Source: Thermotoga sp. (GTDB lineage: Bacteria; Thermotogota; Thermotogae; B21-G9). From it: a DNA stretch of 6,967 nt. Below, piece by piece: positions 1 to 6,745 of this stretch. The stretch's first letter is position 1, and each line of letters starts with the position of its first letter. The translations under genes were made by a program, and so were the position numbers. The stretch is from contig QNAU01000068.1 in the NCBI GenBank assembly GCA_003641545.1, positions 1-6,967 of the forward strand, read 5' to 3'. The notes below the pieces were generated by a model. It made no database searches. It was not told the origin of the DNA and saw only the letters and a list, made by a program, of their open reading frames with translations.

Positions 1-116
1 CCAAACACCTCTTCCCAACTGAAAAACTTTGATAGCCTGTTGAATTTATCCAGAACCCTTTTCTCCACACCTTCAAGATGTTCAGAAAGAAGCCTTTTAG
101 GGTGAGAGAGAATCAA
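1..116 (-). CDS. cas3: Cas3 nuclease-helicase, N-terminal fragment (cut by window edge)
   Basis: Only the first 38 codons are present. They begin with a TTG and read (L/M)ILSHPKRLLSEHLEGV and onward to SWEEVF, which looks like the opening of the Cas3 HD nuclease domain. The His in 'SEHLEGV' sits where the first metal ligand of that domain usually lies. In type I systems Cas3 is recruited by Cascade to nick and then unwind and degrade target DNA. The TTG start is chosen because a strong Shine-Dalgarno (GGGGGTGA, 121-128) lies 4-5 nt upstream and no ATG or GTG is available in this frame after the in-frame stop further upstream. It follows cas5 by 33 nt, the widest gap in the operon. The call rests on a short peptide plus its operon position. 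Whether the helicase is fused to the HD domain or encoded separately cannot be seen here. Confidence 0.78.
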   Translation of the reverse strand, partial: MILSHPKRLLSEHLEGVEKRVLDKFNRLSKFFSWEEVF

Positions 117-120
117 ATCT

Positions 121-128
121 TCACCCCC
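121..128 (-). promoter_or_regulatory. Ribosome binding site of cas3
   Basis: GGGGGTGA on the minus strand, 4 nt before the TTG at 116. It decides the cas3 start, since the frame offers no ATG. Confidence 0.65.
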
Positions 129-149
129 AAAAGATTGGAATCGAATCGA

Positions 150-827
150 TCACATCCAGATTATTCTCCACTCATCGACTTTCCAAACTTCGGCACTTTT
201 AACCGTTATAGGTTGCGCATCCTTCCTCAGAATGTAGGTTTCATGTTCAATGTATTTCCTCTCCTTGTCCATGCTCCTTGTCGCTCTCTCTTTCAAATAC
301 AACACGTTCTTCTCAACCATTATTTCTGCTCTGGATTGAGGGATCACAGAATTGACCGGACATGGCAAATTTTCTTCCTTCTCAGCCTCGAATATTCCAA
401 CGAATTCCACCTTTGCTATAAATTCAGATAACCCAAGATACGGTGTGAAAACACTTTCCCCATTTTCGAGCATTTGAACCAGTCTGTTCCAATCGTCAAA
501 ATCATTTTTTTGAAGGAATACGAGGTATGAGGGATTTTTTATCAACTCGAGGATTATTTGGGTTCTTCCACCATCCTTCGTGTGGATGTAATTCACAGGG
601 GTTCTTATCTTTTCCAATTTTTTCTCAACGATTACAGAGGTTTCAAGATTCGAAAGCTTTTCAAGATGATATGCCCTACCCCCTCCGTTATCGTATCCAA
701 GGATAGCACCAATGATCCCCAAGATGGCTGTTCTCGGTGGGAAGGAAAGTGTGTTGGAGGATGTGGTCGTATACACCTTTCTAAAGTTGGCGTAAGAACC
801 CTTTATTCTGAAAACAACCACATTCAT
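150..827 (-). CDS. cas5: Cas5 (type I-B, Cas5h-like), Cascade subunit
   Basis: This 225-residue protein is of normal length for a Cas5. In type I-B complexes Cas5 caps the 5' handle of the crRNA and bridges Cas7 and Cas8b. The Cas5 signature lies at residues 11-44: a SYANFRKVY stretch, then a Ser/Thr run and SFPPRTAILGIIGAILG. A second typical block, TPYLGLSEFIAKVEFVG, is at 128-144. The N-terminal beta strand (MNVVVFRIKG) fits the RAMP ferredoxin-like fold. The ATG lies 3 nt after the cas7 stop (TGA GAA ATG), and a GGTGGAGTGA ribosome site sits within the end of cas7. cas3 follows after 33 nt. Cas5 in this subtype is normally structural and not a nuclease. The identification is firm from motifs and from its position between cas7 and cas3. 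Confidence 0.92.
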   Translation of the reverse strand: MNVVVFRIKGSYANFRKVYTTTSSNTLSFPPRTAILGIIGAILGYDNGGGRAYHLEKLSNLETSVIVEKKLEKIRTPVNYIHTKDGGRTQIILELIKNPSYLVFLQKNDFDDWNRLVQMLENGESVFTPYLGLSEFIAKVEFVGIFEAEKEENLPCPVNSVIPQSRAEIMVEKNVLYLKERATRSMDKERKYIEHETYILRKDAQPITVKSAEVWKVDEWRIIWM

Positions 828-830
828 TTC

Positions 831-1745
831 TCAATCACTCCACCTCATCTCACGAACTTCCAGATCCGTAAAGCTTTTTTCAACATCAGTTGGAACACCA
901 TTCAAAAGCAGGGATAATCTTTCATCCTTCCTGTATTCTATGCTTTGAATCTTTTCCCTGACCCTGTTCACCGCACTAACCAGTTCACCTATTTCTATGC
1001 TGAAGTCTGTGACATCCCTTATGAGTTCATCTTCTTTATCCGATACCAGTTCGATCAAATAATCCAGTTCACCTATGTGATAATTGACCCCTTCCTTATA
1101 ATCTATCCTTACGAGAAGTCTCGGATTGTGTTCCATCTTCGATCTGGTTATCAAATTCTTCGTCCCTATCCACAAACCCTCCATGAGTTTATCTACATCA
1201 TTGTAGGTGAGCCCAGAATATTTTGCACTGTTTTGATTCACAATTCCGTAGAAGGCTATCAAGGAATAAGGGATCACATACTCTTCTCTGAAACTTCTCT
1301 GCTCAGCACCTTCCCTCGATACAAAGGCGGCTGTTCCCTGAATGTATTCCCATCTCACCCTGTGGAGTGATCTTCCATATCTGAACTGAACAGGTCCCGT
1401 CAGGGATGTTTCGGTCGCTCCCTTTCCTTTGGTGGGTAGCACAGCTCCAAACAATCTAACATCTATACATTTTTCCACCGCATCGTCTTTGCTCTGTATT
1501 CCAAGATCCTTCATCCTCTTCTCCGGCGTCAGAACCTCCTTGGAAGTAACCCACAACGTCTCACCATATTTCTCCTCGAGATAATCCCGAACGGTTCTTT
1601 TCAATCTAACATCGGTGACGAACAGAGTGTCAGTCTGCTCATCCAGCCTCGGTTTGTTCTCATCCATCGGATCACCGTTGGGATTTGCCCATTTGACATC
1701 ATACAGGAAAAGAATCTCACACCTGTTCTTCACCGTTTCCCTCAT
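831..1745 (-). CDS. cas7: Cas7 (type I-B, Csh2-like), Cascade backbone subunit
   Basis: This 304-residue protein matches the Cas7/Csh2 family, whose copies polymerise along the crRNA to form the Cascade backbone. Hallmarks are NPNGDP at residues 21-26, then ENKPRLD, VTDVRLKRTVRDYL at 43-56, TGPVQFRYGRSLH at 116-128, and GLWIGTKNLITRSKMEHNPR at 190-209. The ATG at 1745 has a very strong ribosome site (GGGGGGA, 1751-1757) 5 nt upstream. This supports the start even though it places the first 29 nt of the gene inside the 3' end of cas8b. The overlap suggests coupled translation, although the backbone subunit is needed in several copies per complex, so the strong site may also raise its output. 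The stop is 3 nt from the cas5 start. The identification is firm. Confidence 0.95.
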   Translation of the reverse strand: MRETVKNRCEILFLYDVKWANPNGDPMDENKPRLDEQTDTLFVTDVRLKRTVRDYLEEKYGETLWVTSKEVLTPEKRMKDLGIQSKDDAVEKCIDVRLFGAVLPTKGKGATETSLTGPVQFRYGRSLHRVRWEYIQGTAAFVSREGAEQRSFREEYVIPYSLIAFYGIVNQNSAKYSGLTYNDVDKLMEGLWIGTKNLITRSKMEHNPRLLVRIDYKEGVNYHIGELDYLIELVSDKEDELIRDVTDFSIEIGELVSAVNRVREKIQSIEYRKDERLSLLLNGVPTDVEKSFTDLEVREMRWSD

Positions 1746-3387
1746 CTTCTTCCCCCCTGTTCAAAACATTTCTTAAAGACATTCCAACTGAAAAAACAAA
1801 GTTAATTTCATCAATACCAGCATTCCAATTTCCAGCTTTTATAATGTTTTCCGATGCTTCCTCGAACAGTTTTTCATAATATTTACTCATCCTTCCGTAT
1901 TGCTCAAACTTGTTTCTGAGCTCTGGAAGCAGAGCCAAAATCTCGTTCTTTCGCATCTTCAATCCTTTCAGTTTTTTCAAGAACGGTTTGTTTCCTCCCC
2001 TTTCGACAGCTTGTATATCGAGTAATTTGCCCGTTATGACACCAAGTAGAAATATCGCCTTTTTCCATGGTTTGTCGAAAAATTCAGGAAATTTCTCAAA
2101 GAATCCTGAAAGTTCCATCTCTTCACCTCCTGAATCGCTGAAGATACCCATCCTTCTTAGATACATGTATGCAAAGAAAGCTGATCGTGCAATTTCCGAG
2201 AAACTGTTTTCATACAAATTCGTTCTTATTGTTCTCATGACATACATCAGGAAAACATCACGGCTGAAGGATTTTCCTGAGAACAGTGAATCCACAAGCT
2301 CATAGAATTGCTTCTTCCCTGGATTCTTCGTTTTCGGTTTTTGAAACAGTTCCCAGATTTTTCCAATGGTCGGATCCTCGAAATGTAAGTTAATTTCTTC
2401 GGCTCTCTCCTTGAATTCGTTGGAAAGATCCACCATTTTCTTCAACCTAGTCGGTGATATCTCCGTTATGTGAAGTTGGATCTTTTCCGCGTTGTTGCTT
2501 ATACTCAAGAATATAAAGTCATAATGTGCGGATCTACGTGACAGATAATTCTCAAGATCTCTCTCAACGTTGGCAAAGTTCGTCCTACCACCTTTTTCCA
2601 GAAGTTCACTTTTCCCGATGTAATTTACCGTTTCTTTCAACAGATCCAATTCATCCACATCTGGAATTATCCAAAGAGTGTCCCCTCCGAAGAATCTGAA
2701 ACTTAGATGCTTTTCCACTATGGTTCTTCCATATTCGAGATTCAACCTGCAATCCTCGCATATCGCTACGACACTTCCAACCTCCTTTTTTAAGAGCGGG
2801 GTGAATCCAGGTTTATCGAAGGTGCTGAATTTGAAGATCCTATTCAAATAGGTGTAGGATTCAACCTCTCTACCACACAGAAAACACCTGTTTCTCTTTT
2901 CTTTTGTTTTTTCTAAAACTCTCTCCTTGAACACATCCACTATCTCCTCAACATCCGCAGGATAAAGAAGATCGTGGTCTTTTTGGATCAGCACTGTCAG
3001 GAAGTGATTTTTTCTCCTATCATATTTCAAGAGATCCATTTCTATATCTGTCCTTGATCTTTCGAAAGCTTCATACAAATTTCTCGTCCTGTCATGATTG
3101 AAAAAATTCATGAGACGTTCGATGGCTCTTTTATCCGCATTATCGGATCCTTGGAGTTTCACGGTTGGTGCATTCGAGTAGGAGAGATTACCCTTGGTGG
3201 ATTTGAAAAGGTAGATCATGTCCTCCTTCTTCTGTATTTCTCTGATTTCCTTGTATCCGTATCGATCATCCTCCTTCAGAAATATAATTCCGAACCCATC
3301 ATCGTAATCTAATCGATCCGCTATCCTTTCGTAAATTTTCAAACCGGTTGAAAAAGCCTCTCCAATTCTCGATATTTTTAGGATCAA
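1717..3387 (-). CDS. cas8b: Cas8b large subunit of type I-B Cascade (TM1802/Csh1-like)
   Basis: This 556-residue protein is the size of a type I-B large subunit. In this subtype Cas8b helps recognise the PAM and recruits Cas3. It carries a four-cysteine zinc-ribbon-like element, C168-x2-C171 and C210-x2-C213 (CFLCGRE and CEDCRL), as seen in TM1802/Csh1 proteins. The C-terminal half is largely helical, and the end has EINFVFSVGMSLRN (527-540), resembling the conserved Gly-containing tail of the family. The start is TTG, overlapping the upstream stop as TTGA, with GGAGG (3395-3399) 7 nt before it. Cas8 proteins diverge quickly, so the call depends on the Cys pairs, the length and the position directly before cas7. 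An acidic tail (GEEDEGNGEE) is encoded in the segment overlapping cas7. Confidence 0.88.
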   Translation of the reverse strand: MILKISRIGEAFSTGLKIYERIADRLDYDDGFGIIFLKEDDRYGYKEIREIQKKEDMIYLFKSTKGNLSYSNAPTVKLQGSDNADKRAIERLMNFFNHDRTRNLYEAFERSRTDIEMDLLKYDRRKNHFLTVLIQKDHDLLYPADVEEIVDVFKERVLEKTKEKRNRCFLCGREVESYTYLNRIFKFSTFDKPGFTPLLKKEVGSVVAICEDCRLNLEYGRTIVEKHLSFRFFGGDTLWIIPDVDELDLLKETVNYIGKSELLEKGGRTNFANVERDLENYLSRRSAHYDFIFLSISNNAEKIQLHITEISPTRLKKMVDLSNEFKERAEEINLHFEDPTIGKIWELFQKPKTKNPGKKQFYELVDSLFSGKSFSRDVFLMYVMRTIRTNLYENSFSEIARSAFFAYMYLRRMGIFSDSGGEEMELSGFFEKFPEFFDKPWKKAIFLLGVITGKLLDIQAVERGGNKPFLKKLKGLKMRKNEILALLPELRNKFEQYGRMSKYYEKLFEEASENIIKAGNWNAGIDEINFVFSVGMSLRNVLNRGEEDEGNGEEQV

Positions 3388-4511
3388 ACTCTCGCCTCCA
3401 ATCCAGATTTTAAATTTCGAGCTATGATTTCCAGTATTCTTTCATTTTGACATTTTGTCAGTATTTTCATGTGAAGTGTTCCATGTTTTGTGATCAGATC
3501 AAATTCCATCCACTTTCCCACAACCTTGATTTCCCTGGAATTTCCCGTGTGATTCTTTGAGTATCCCTGGACGATCACTTCATCAACTAAGGGATTTCTC
3601 AACACGAATTCGATGATCCTTTTGTATTTCTGTATCAACTTTTTGGCGTGTTCCTCGGAATCGGAGACGGTGAATTTTTCCCAAGCGTTCTTGGGTGAAA
3701 TGAGAAACTCACAGTTTTCTATATCCTCCCATTCAAATTTTCCAACTTTCTCAACGTAGATTTCTCCCAAAGGATTCAGGGCGACATATCGAACACCATC
3801 AATATTCTCCCTATCTATGAAAAGTTTCACATCGTTCCCAAGGCTCGCAAAATTTCTCACTCCTGCGAATTTCAAGAATTCATCCTCTTCCACTACATCC
3901 CTGCATTCTAATAATAGAAAAACTTTTTTGTAATTTTTGAAAATTTCGTTTGAGAGTTCCACGGGAAGAGGAAGAAGTTCTATAACATGGTTGAAACCCT
4001 CGAAACGATAGAAAACCGGTATTTTGAAAACCTGGCCAAGTAAAACCGCAAAAGCTATCTGAGCTTTGTAACCTCCTGTAGCGTTTATCACCATACTATC
4101 AGAGTGTTCCTTAGCCAACTTAGCCATCTCTCTTACAAGATTCCTCAACCCGTTCAACCTGAATTTGTGAATGTCCATATCGTTCAGATGTTCCACGACC
4201 TTGACCGTGACTCTGTTGAATTCGTATCCGAATGGATTTTCCTCGAAGAATGACTTCAAAACCTTTCCAACGAATATTCCATCATTGGTATCCGAAACGA
4301 TTAGATAAAGATTTTGAAGGGAATCGAGATATCCTCTTTCAATCAAACTGGCGGTGGAATTTATTTCTGCTCCAAATTCCCTGTTTTCAAGTGGTTCAGT
4401 GAGAGATCGAAGTAAATTGATCGCGGATTTCACATCGCCTCTGTTCACGGAATACTTTTTGAAGGTTCCAATCAAACTCGCCCCTGTTGTGCAGACGAGC
4501 GTGTTCCTCAT
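3384..4511 (-). CDS. CARF-domain effector, APE2256 family, with extra C-terminal domain
   Basis: This is a 375-residue protein. Residues 1 to about 185 form a CARF domain of the Cas_APE2256 type: NTLVCTTGASLIGTF at 3-17, LYLIVSDTNDG at 68-78, VINATGGYKAQIAF at 141-154, and IPVFYRFEGFNHVIELLPLP at 164-183. CARF domains bind cyclic oligoadenylates made by Cas10. Residues about 190-285 are an unassigned middle region. The last 85 or so residues (REIKVVGK, GTLHMKILTK, QNERILEIIARNL) vaguely resemble a RelE/ParE-type toxin fold, by eye only. No HEPN R-x4-6-H motif is evident. The ATG at 4511 is preferred over the longer ATG at 4547 because the shorter form begins with the typical CARF strand, lies 5 nt after the csx1 stop, and has GGGGAG 8 nt upstream; the longer form would overlap csx1 by 31 nt. 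Its 3' end overlaps cas8b by 4 nt. Possible roles are a signal-activated toxin, a ring nuclease that degrades the signal, or both. Confidence 0.85.
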   Translation of the reverse strand: MRNTLVCTTGASLIGTFKKYSVNRGDVKSAINLLRSLTEPLENREFGAEINSTASLIERGYLDSLQNLYLIVSDTNDGIFVGKVLKSFFEENPFGYEFNRVTVKVVEHLNDMDIHKFRLNGLRNLVREMAKLAKEHSDSMVINATGGYKAQIAFAVLLGQVFKIPVFYRFEGFNHVIELLPLPVELSNEIFKNYKKVFLLLECRDVVEEDEFLKFAGVRNFASLGNDVKLFIDRENIDGVRYVALNPLGEIYVEKVGKFEWEDIENCEFLISPKNAWEKFTVSDSEEHAKKLIQKYKRIIEFVLRNPLVDEVIVQGYSKNHTGNSREIKVVGKWMEFDLITKHGTLHMKILTKCQNERILEIIARNLKSGLEARV

Positions 4512-4516
4512 CCAAC

Positions 4517-4525
4517 TCACTCCCC
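4517..4525 (-). promoter_or_regulatory. Ribosome binding site of the APE2256-type CARF gene
   Basis: GGGGAGTGA on the minus strand overlaps the stop codon of the csx1-type gene. Its GGAG core lies 8 nt before the ATG at 4511. It favours that start over the ATG at 4547. Confidence 0.6.
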
Positions 4526-5830
4526 AACTTCGCAAACATTTATGCAAAGCTGTGCTATTTTTTCTCTCCTGTTCGGTTTGTATCTCATGAGAAGAGCACC
4601 TCCATCATCCTTTTTCAGTTCGATCAATCCATACGCGAGTCCCGAATGGGCAAGGAATGTTCTTATATCCACTCGCTCATCAAACTCGTTCAAATCCTTC
4701 CAACTGGTATCGAATTCTTCTTTCCTTTCTTCGAATTCCTTCAAATCCCTGCTGATCAACGAATTGATCGAACTGATAGGGTGGTAAATATCCCTAATTT
4801 TTTCCAATTCTTCGAGTGTGATCACTTCCTTTCTCCCCACATTTTTTCCCTTCAGGATGCCAACCATCAGCAAGGCGGAGGGAAAGAGGATGAATCTTTC
4901 ATCCCAATTTATTACCCTTTCCACGACTATCTCGTTCTTTTCTCTGTGAATTGACGTGTATTTTCCGATCATCTCGATAACGTTCAAGATATTGTTTCTG
5001 AGTTCCTCTTCCTCCGGGAAGAAAGAGTATATAGCCAGTGGAAATCCATTCGATACCGCCGAAATGAAAGCGAATATCTCGGATTTTTTTCTCATGTCCT
5101 CCAGCATGGGGGTTTTACTCCTCCTGTCTCTTGAAAACTCCTCACCTTTTTCATGCCTATCCCTCAATTTCAAGAATTTTCCATTTCTCAACTGAGAATT
5201 TATATTTCCGTGTATCGCTGAAAATGAAGGAGCCACATCTTTTTTCTCCACAATGTGAATTTTCAATCTTCCTTCCTTTATGTAAGGATCTGAGTTATAA
5301 ACATGGAATTTTACTTTCTTTGTCAGAGCCAGAATCCCCGTAATCTCTTTAAGAATTCTGTATGTCAGAACGGGCATGAAGTTGATGCCATGGGTTACGT
5401 CGAAATGAATTTCGAGGCTCTCTTTCTCCATCACGGATCGCATGAAAATATCGACAAGTGAGGAGAAGACATGATTGTAAAAATCGCTCAGATTCCCCAG
5501 AAACGTTATCTTCATCTTTCCTTTTCTGGTCGTGTAGGATCCAACCGATGGGGCAATCAAGATACGACTTATCTCGGTATCCATCCCGAAATCTTCTATA
5601 ACAGTTCTTAATTCTTTTTCCAGCGAATTCTTCAAATCATCGTAATTTTCGAAATTACAATCGTAATTCGCGATGAGACTATCCAGCACTATGATCAGAA
5701 TCGAATCTGGTTTCAAATGATCACTGAGCACGGACGTTGAGGATTTTGAGCGATATTCTCTGTCTTCGAAAAGATAGAGGGTTTCCCTCCACGCTGATGG
5801 ATCACCCCAGCATGAAATTAAAAATTTCAC
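4517..5830 (-). CDS. csx1: Csx1-type CARF-HEPN ribonuclease (DxTHG / TM1812 family)
   Basis: This 437-residue protein has the two-domain Csx1 layout. The N-terminal CARF domain opens with MKFLISCWGDPSAW and continues with LIIVLDSL (45-52). It carries the family's DxTHG signature as D144-V-T-H-G148 within FDVTHGINFMP. The C-terminal HEPN domain carries R390-TFLA-H395 followed by SGLAYG, matching the R-x4-6-H ribonuclease motif. The usual Asn after the Arg (RNFxAH in relatives) is Thr here. Known relatives are non-specific RNases switched on when cyclic tetra-adenylate from Cas10 binds the CARF dimer. The start is GTG and overlaps the cas6 stop as GTGA, with GGAAGG (5839-5844) 8 nt upstream. 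The next CARF gene begins 5 nt after its stop. It is unusual in lying inside a type I-B operon with no cas10 in view. Family identity is firm; activity is inferred. Confidence 0.9.
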   Translation of the reverse strand: MKFLISCWGDPSAWRETLYLFEDREYRSKSSTSVLSDHLKPDSILIIVLDSLIANYDCNFENYDDLKNSLEKELRTVIEDFGMDTEISRILIAPSVGSYTTRKGKMKITFLGNLSDFYNHVFSSLVDIFMRSVMEKESLEIHFDVTHGINFMPVLTYRILKEITGILALTKKVKFHVYNSDPYIKEGRLKIHIVEKKDVAPSFSAIHGNINSQLRNGKFLKLRDRHEKGEEFSRDRRSKTPMLEDMRKKSEIFAFISAVSNGFPLAIYSFFPEEEELRNNILNVIEMIGKYTSIHREKNEIVVERVINWDERFILFPSALLMVGILKGKNVGRKEVITLEELEKIRDIYHPISSINSLISRDLKEFEERKEEFDTSWKDLNEFDERVDIRTFLAHSGLAYGLIELKKDDGGALLMRYKPNRREKIAQLCINVCEVGE

Positions 5831-6603
5831 TTCTTGAACCTTCCTCTCTTTTTCTCGATCTTTTCAACCATCCCGAAACCCAAGCTGTTAAGTTCCCCAA
5901 ATCCAGCTTCATAACCAAGTTTTATCAATTCCGGGTTGCCAGCAACTTCGAATGGGAATATGCATCCCCTTATTTTGGTTCCCTTGTAATCCACCAATTT
6001 CGTTATCCTGCCTCTTCTGTTTATATAATTCCAATCTGGCTTTATTTCTATGCGGTCGTCCTTCGGTTCTTCATCGAACACTGCTTTGTATTTTTCAATG
6101 AGATTCAAGCGAAAACGCTCCTGGTATTCCCCATCCCACGGAGTTAAATACTTATGGTATAGCTTTCCACTTCTCATGACACCGACGCTCAACACGAGAG
6201 GAGACAGCATTTTGAATTTCTCCTTCTCTCCAAAAGCCGGGCTTTCCAGAGGAAAGATCTTCGTAATAAAGAAAGAATTGCGACCGATGATCAAATAATC
6301 CTCAGCCTTTAACAATGGAAAGATGAAGTTCTCGATTATTTCCCCCACTGGAGAGGATATGAACCACCAGCCTTCACCTGGATAGACGTGTATTGTATCA
6401 CCCACAACTTTGCTCTTCTCAAAGAAAATCTGAGAGAATGTGAACAGCTTGAATCCCTTACCATAACCTTTCTCATGTAGGAAAGATGTAAAATCTCTGT
6501 CTACCTTTCCCAGAAGAGTATAAATATAGGATGAAAGGTAATGATTGTAATTTATTGGGATATGTTTTTCATGGTTAATCTCAAAAATAATTTTGATTCT
6601 CAA
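5827..6603 (-). CDS. cas6: Cas6 CRISPR-RNA processing endoribonuclease
   Basis: This 258-residue protein is the standard length for Cas6, the metal-independent nuclease that cuts the repeat in the CRISPR transcript to release crRNAs. The N-terminal half aligns by eye with Pyrococcus furiosus Cas6: IPINYNHYLSSYIYTLL, FLHEKG and KLFTFS at residues 15-57. The archaeal triad Tyr-His-Lys (Y31, H46, K52) corresponds to Y28, H43 and K52 here. The Gly-rich RNA-binding loop near the C-terminus reads GFGELNSLGFGMVE (234-247). The start is TTG, with AGGTG (6611-6615) 7 nt upstream. It is the first gene after the promoter, and its stop overlaps the csx1-type start by 4 nt. It can serve both type I-B and, where present, type III systems using the same repeats. 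The basic tail KKRGRFKK is at the very end. Confidence 0.95.
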   Translation of the reverse strand: MRIKIIFEINHEKHIPINYNHYLSSYIYTLLGKVDRDFTSFLHEKGYGKGFKLFTFSQIFFEKSKVVGDTIHVYPGEGWWFISSPVGEIIENFIFPLLKAEDYLIIGRNSFFITKIFPLESPAFGEKEKFKMLSPLVLSVGVMRSGKLYHKYLTPWDGEYQERFRLNLIEKYKAVFDEEPKDDRIEIKPDWNYINRRGRITKLVDYKGTKIRGCIFPFEVAGNPELIKLGYEAGFGELNSLGFGMVEKIEKKRGRFKK

Positions 6604-6610
6604 CCCATCA

Positions 6611-6615
6611 CACCT
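6611..6615 (-). promoter_or_regulatory. Ribosome binding site of cas6
   Basis: AGGTG, within AGGTGTGA, lies 7 nt before the TTG at 6603. It supports that non-ATG start. The ATG in between (6608-6606) is out of frame with cas6. Confidence 0.55.
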
Positions 6616-6639
6616 ATAAATTATTCTTGTTCACAGAAA

Positions 6640-6668
6640 ATTATATTTCATCATTCGGGATTTGTAAA
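6640..6668 (-). promoter_or_regulatory. Sigma-70-type promoter of the cas operon
   Basis: The minus strand reads TTTACA (6668-6663), a 17-nt spacer, then a perfect TATAAT (6645-6640). An A/T-rich tract (about 6669-6680) lies just above the -35 box and could act as an UP element. The predicted start of transcription is about 6631-6634, giving a leader of about 30 nt before the cas6 TTG. No other promoter of this quality is needed for the packed genes below, so it probably drives the whole operon. No clear operator overlaps it. Confidence 0.7.
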
Positions 6669-6673
6669 TATTT

Positions 6674-6724
6674 TTATAACCTCAGCAGTTCAACATCTCC
6701 GAATCCCTCGAGAAGCTCTTTCAT
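6674..6724 (-). other. 16-codon open frame, possible gene remnant
   Basis: An ATG-to-TAA frame reads MKELLEGFGDVELLRL. The sequence looks amphipathic and protein-like, resembling the end of a longer protein more than random AT-rich spacer. An in-frame stop lies two codons before the ATG, and there is no clear ribosome site. It ends just above the -35 box of the operon promoter. It may be the eroded tail of a lost gene, or chance. Confidence 0.2.
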
Positions 6725-6745
6725 GATTTATTGTGATATTTTATC

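Noticed and set aside
117..149. Possible regulatory element in the cas5-cas3 gap
   Set aside because: The 33-nt gap contains the cas3 ribosome site and no hairpin or promoter motif; an ATG at 155-153 is followed at once by TGA.
4512..4547. Longer start (ATG at 4547) for the APE2256-type CARF protein
   Set aside because: It would add 12 residues (MHKCLRSWGVSW) that do not fit the family and overlap csx1 by 31 nt. The ATG at 4511 has a better ribosome site and begins at the typical CARF strand.
78..4954. Plus-strand open frames opposite the cas genes (for example 558-917, 945-1370, 1910-2305, 4487-4954)
   Set aside because: They lie antisense to well-recognised genes, have Phe/Ser/Pro-rich sequences expected of reversed coding strand, and show no family motifs.
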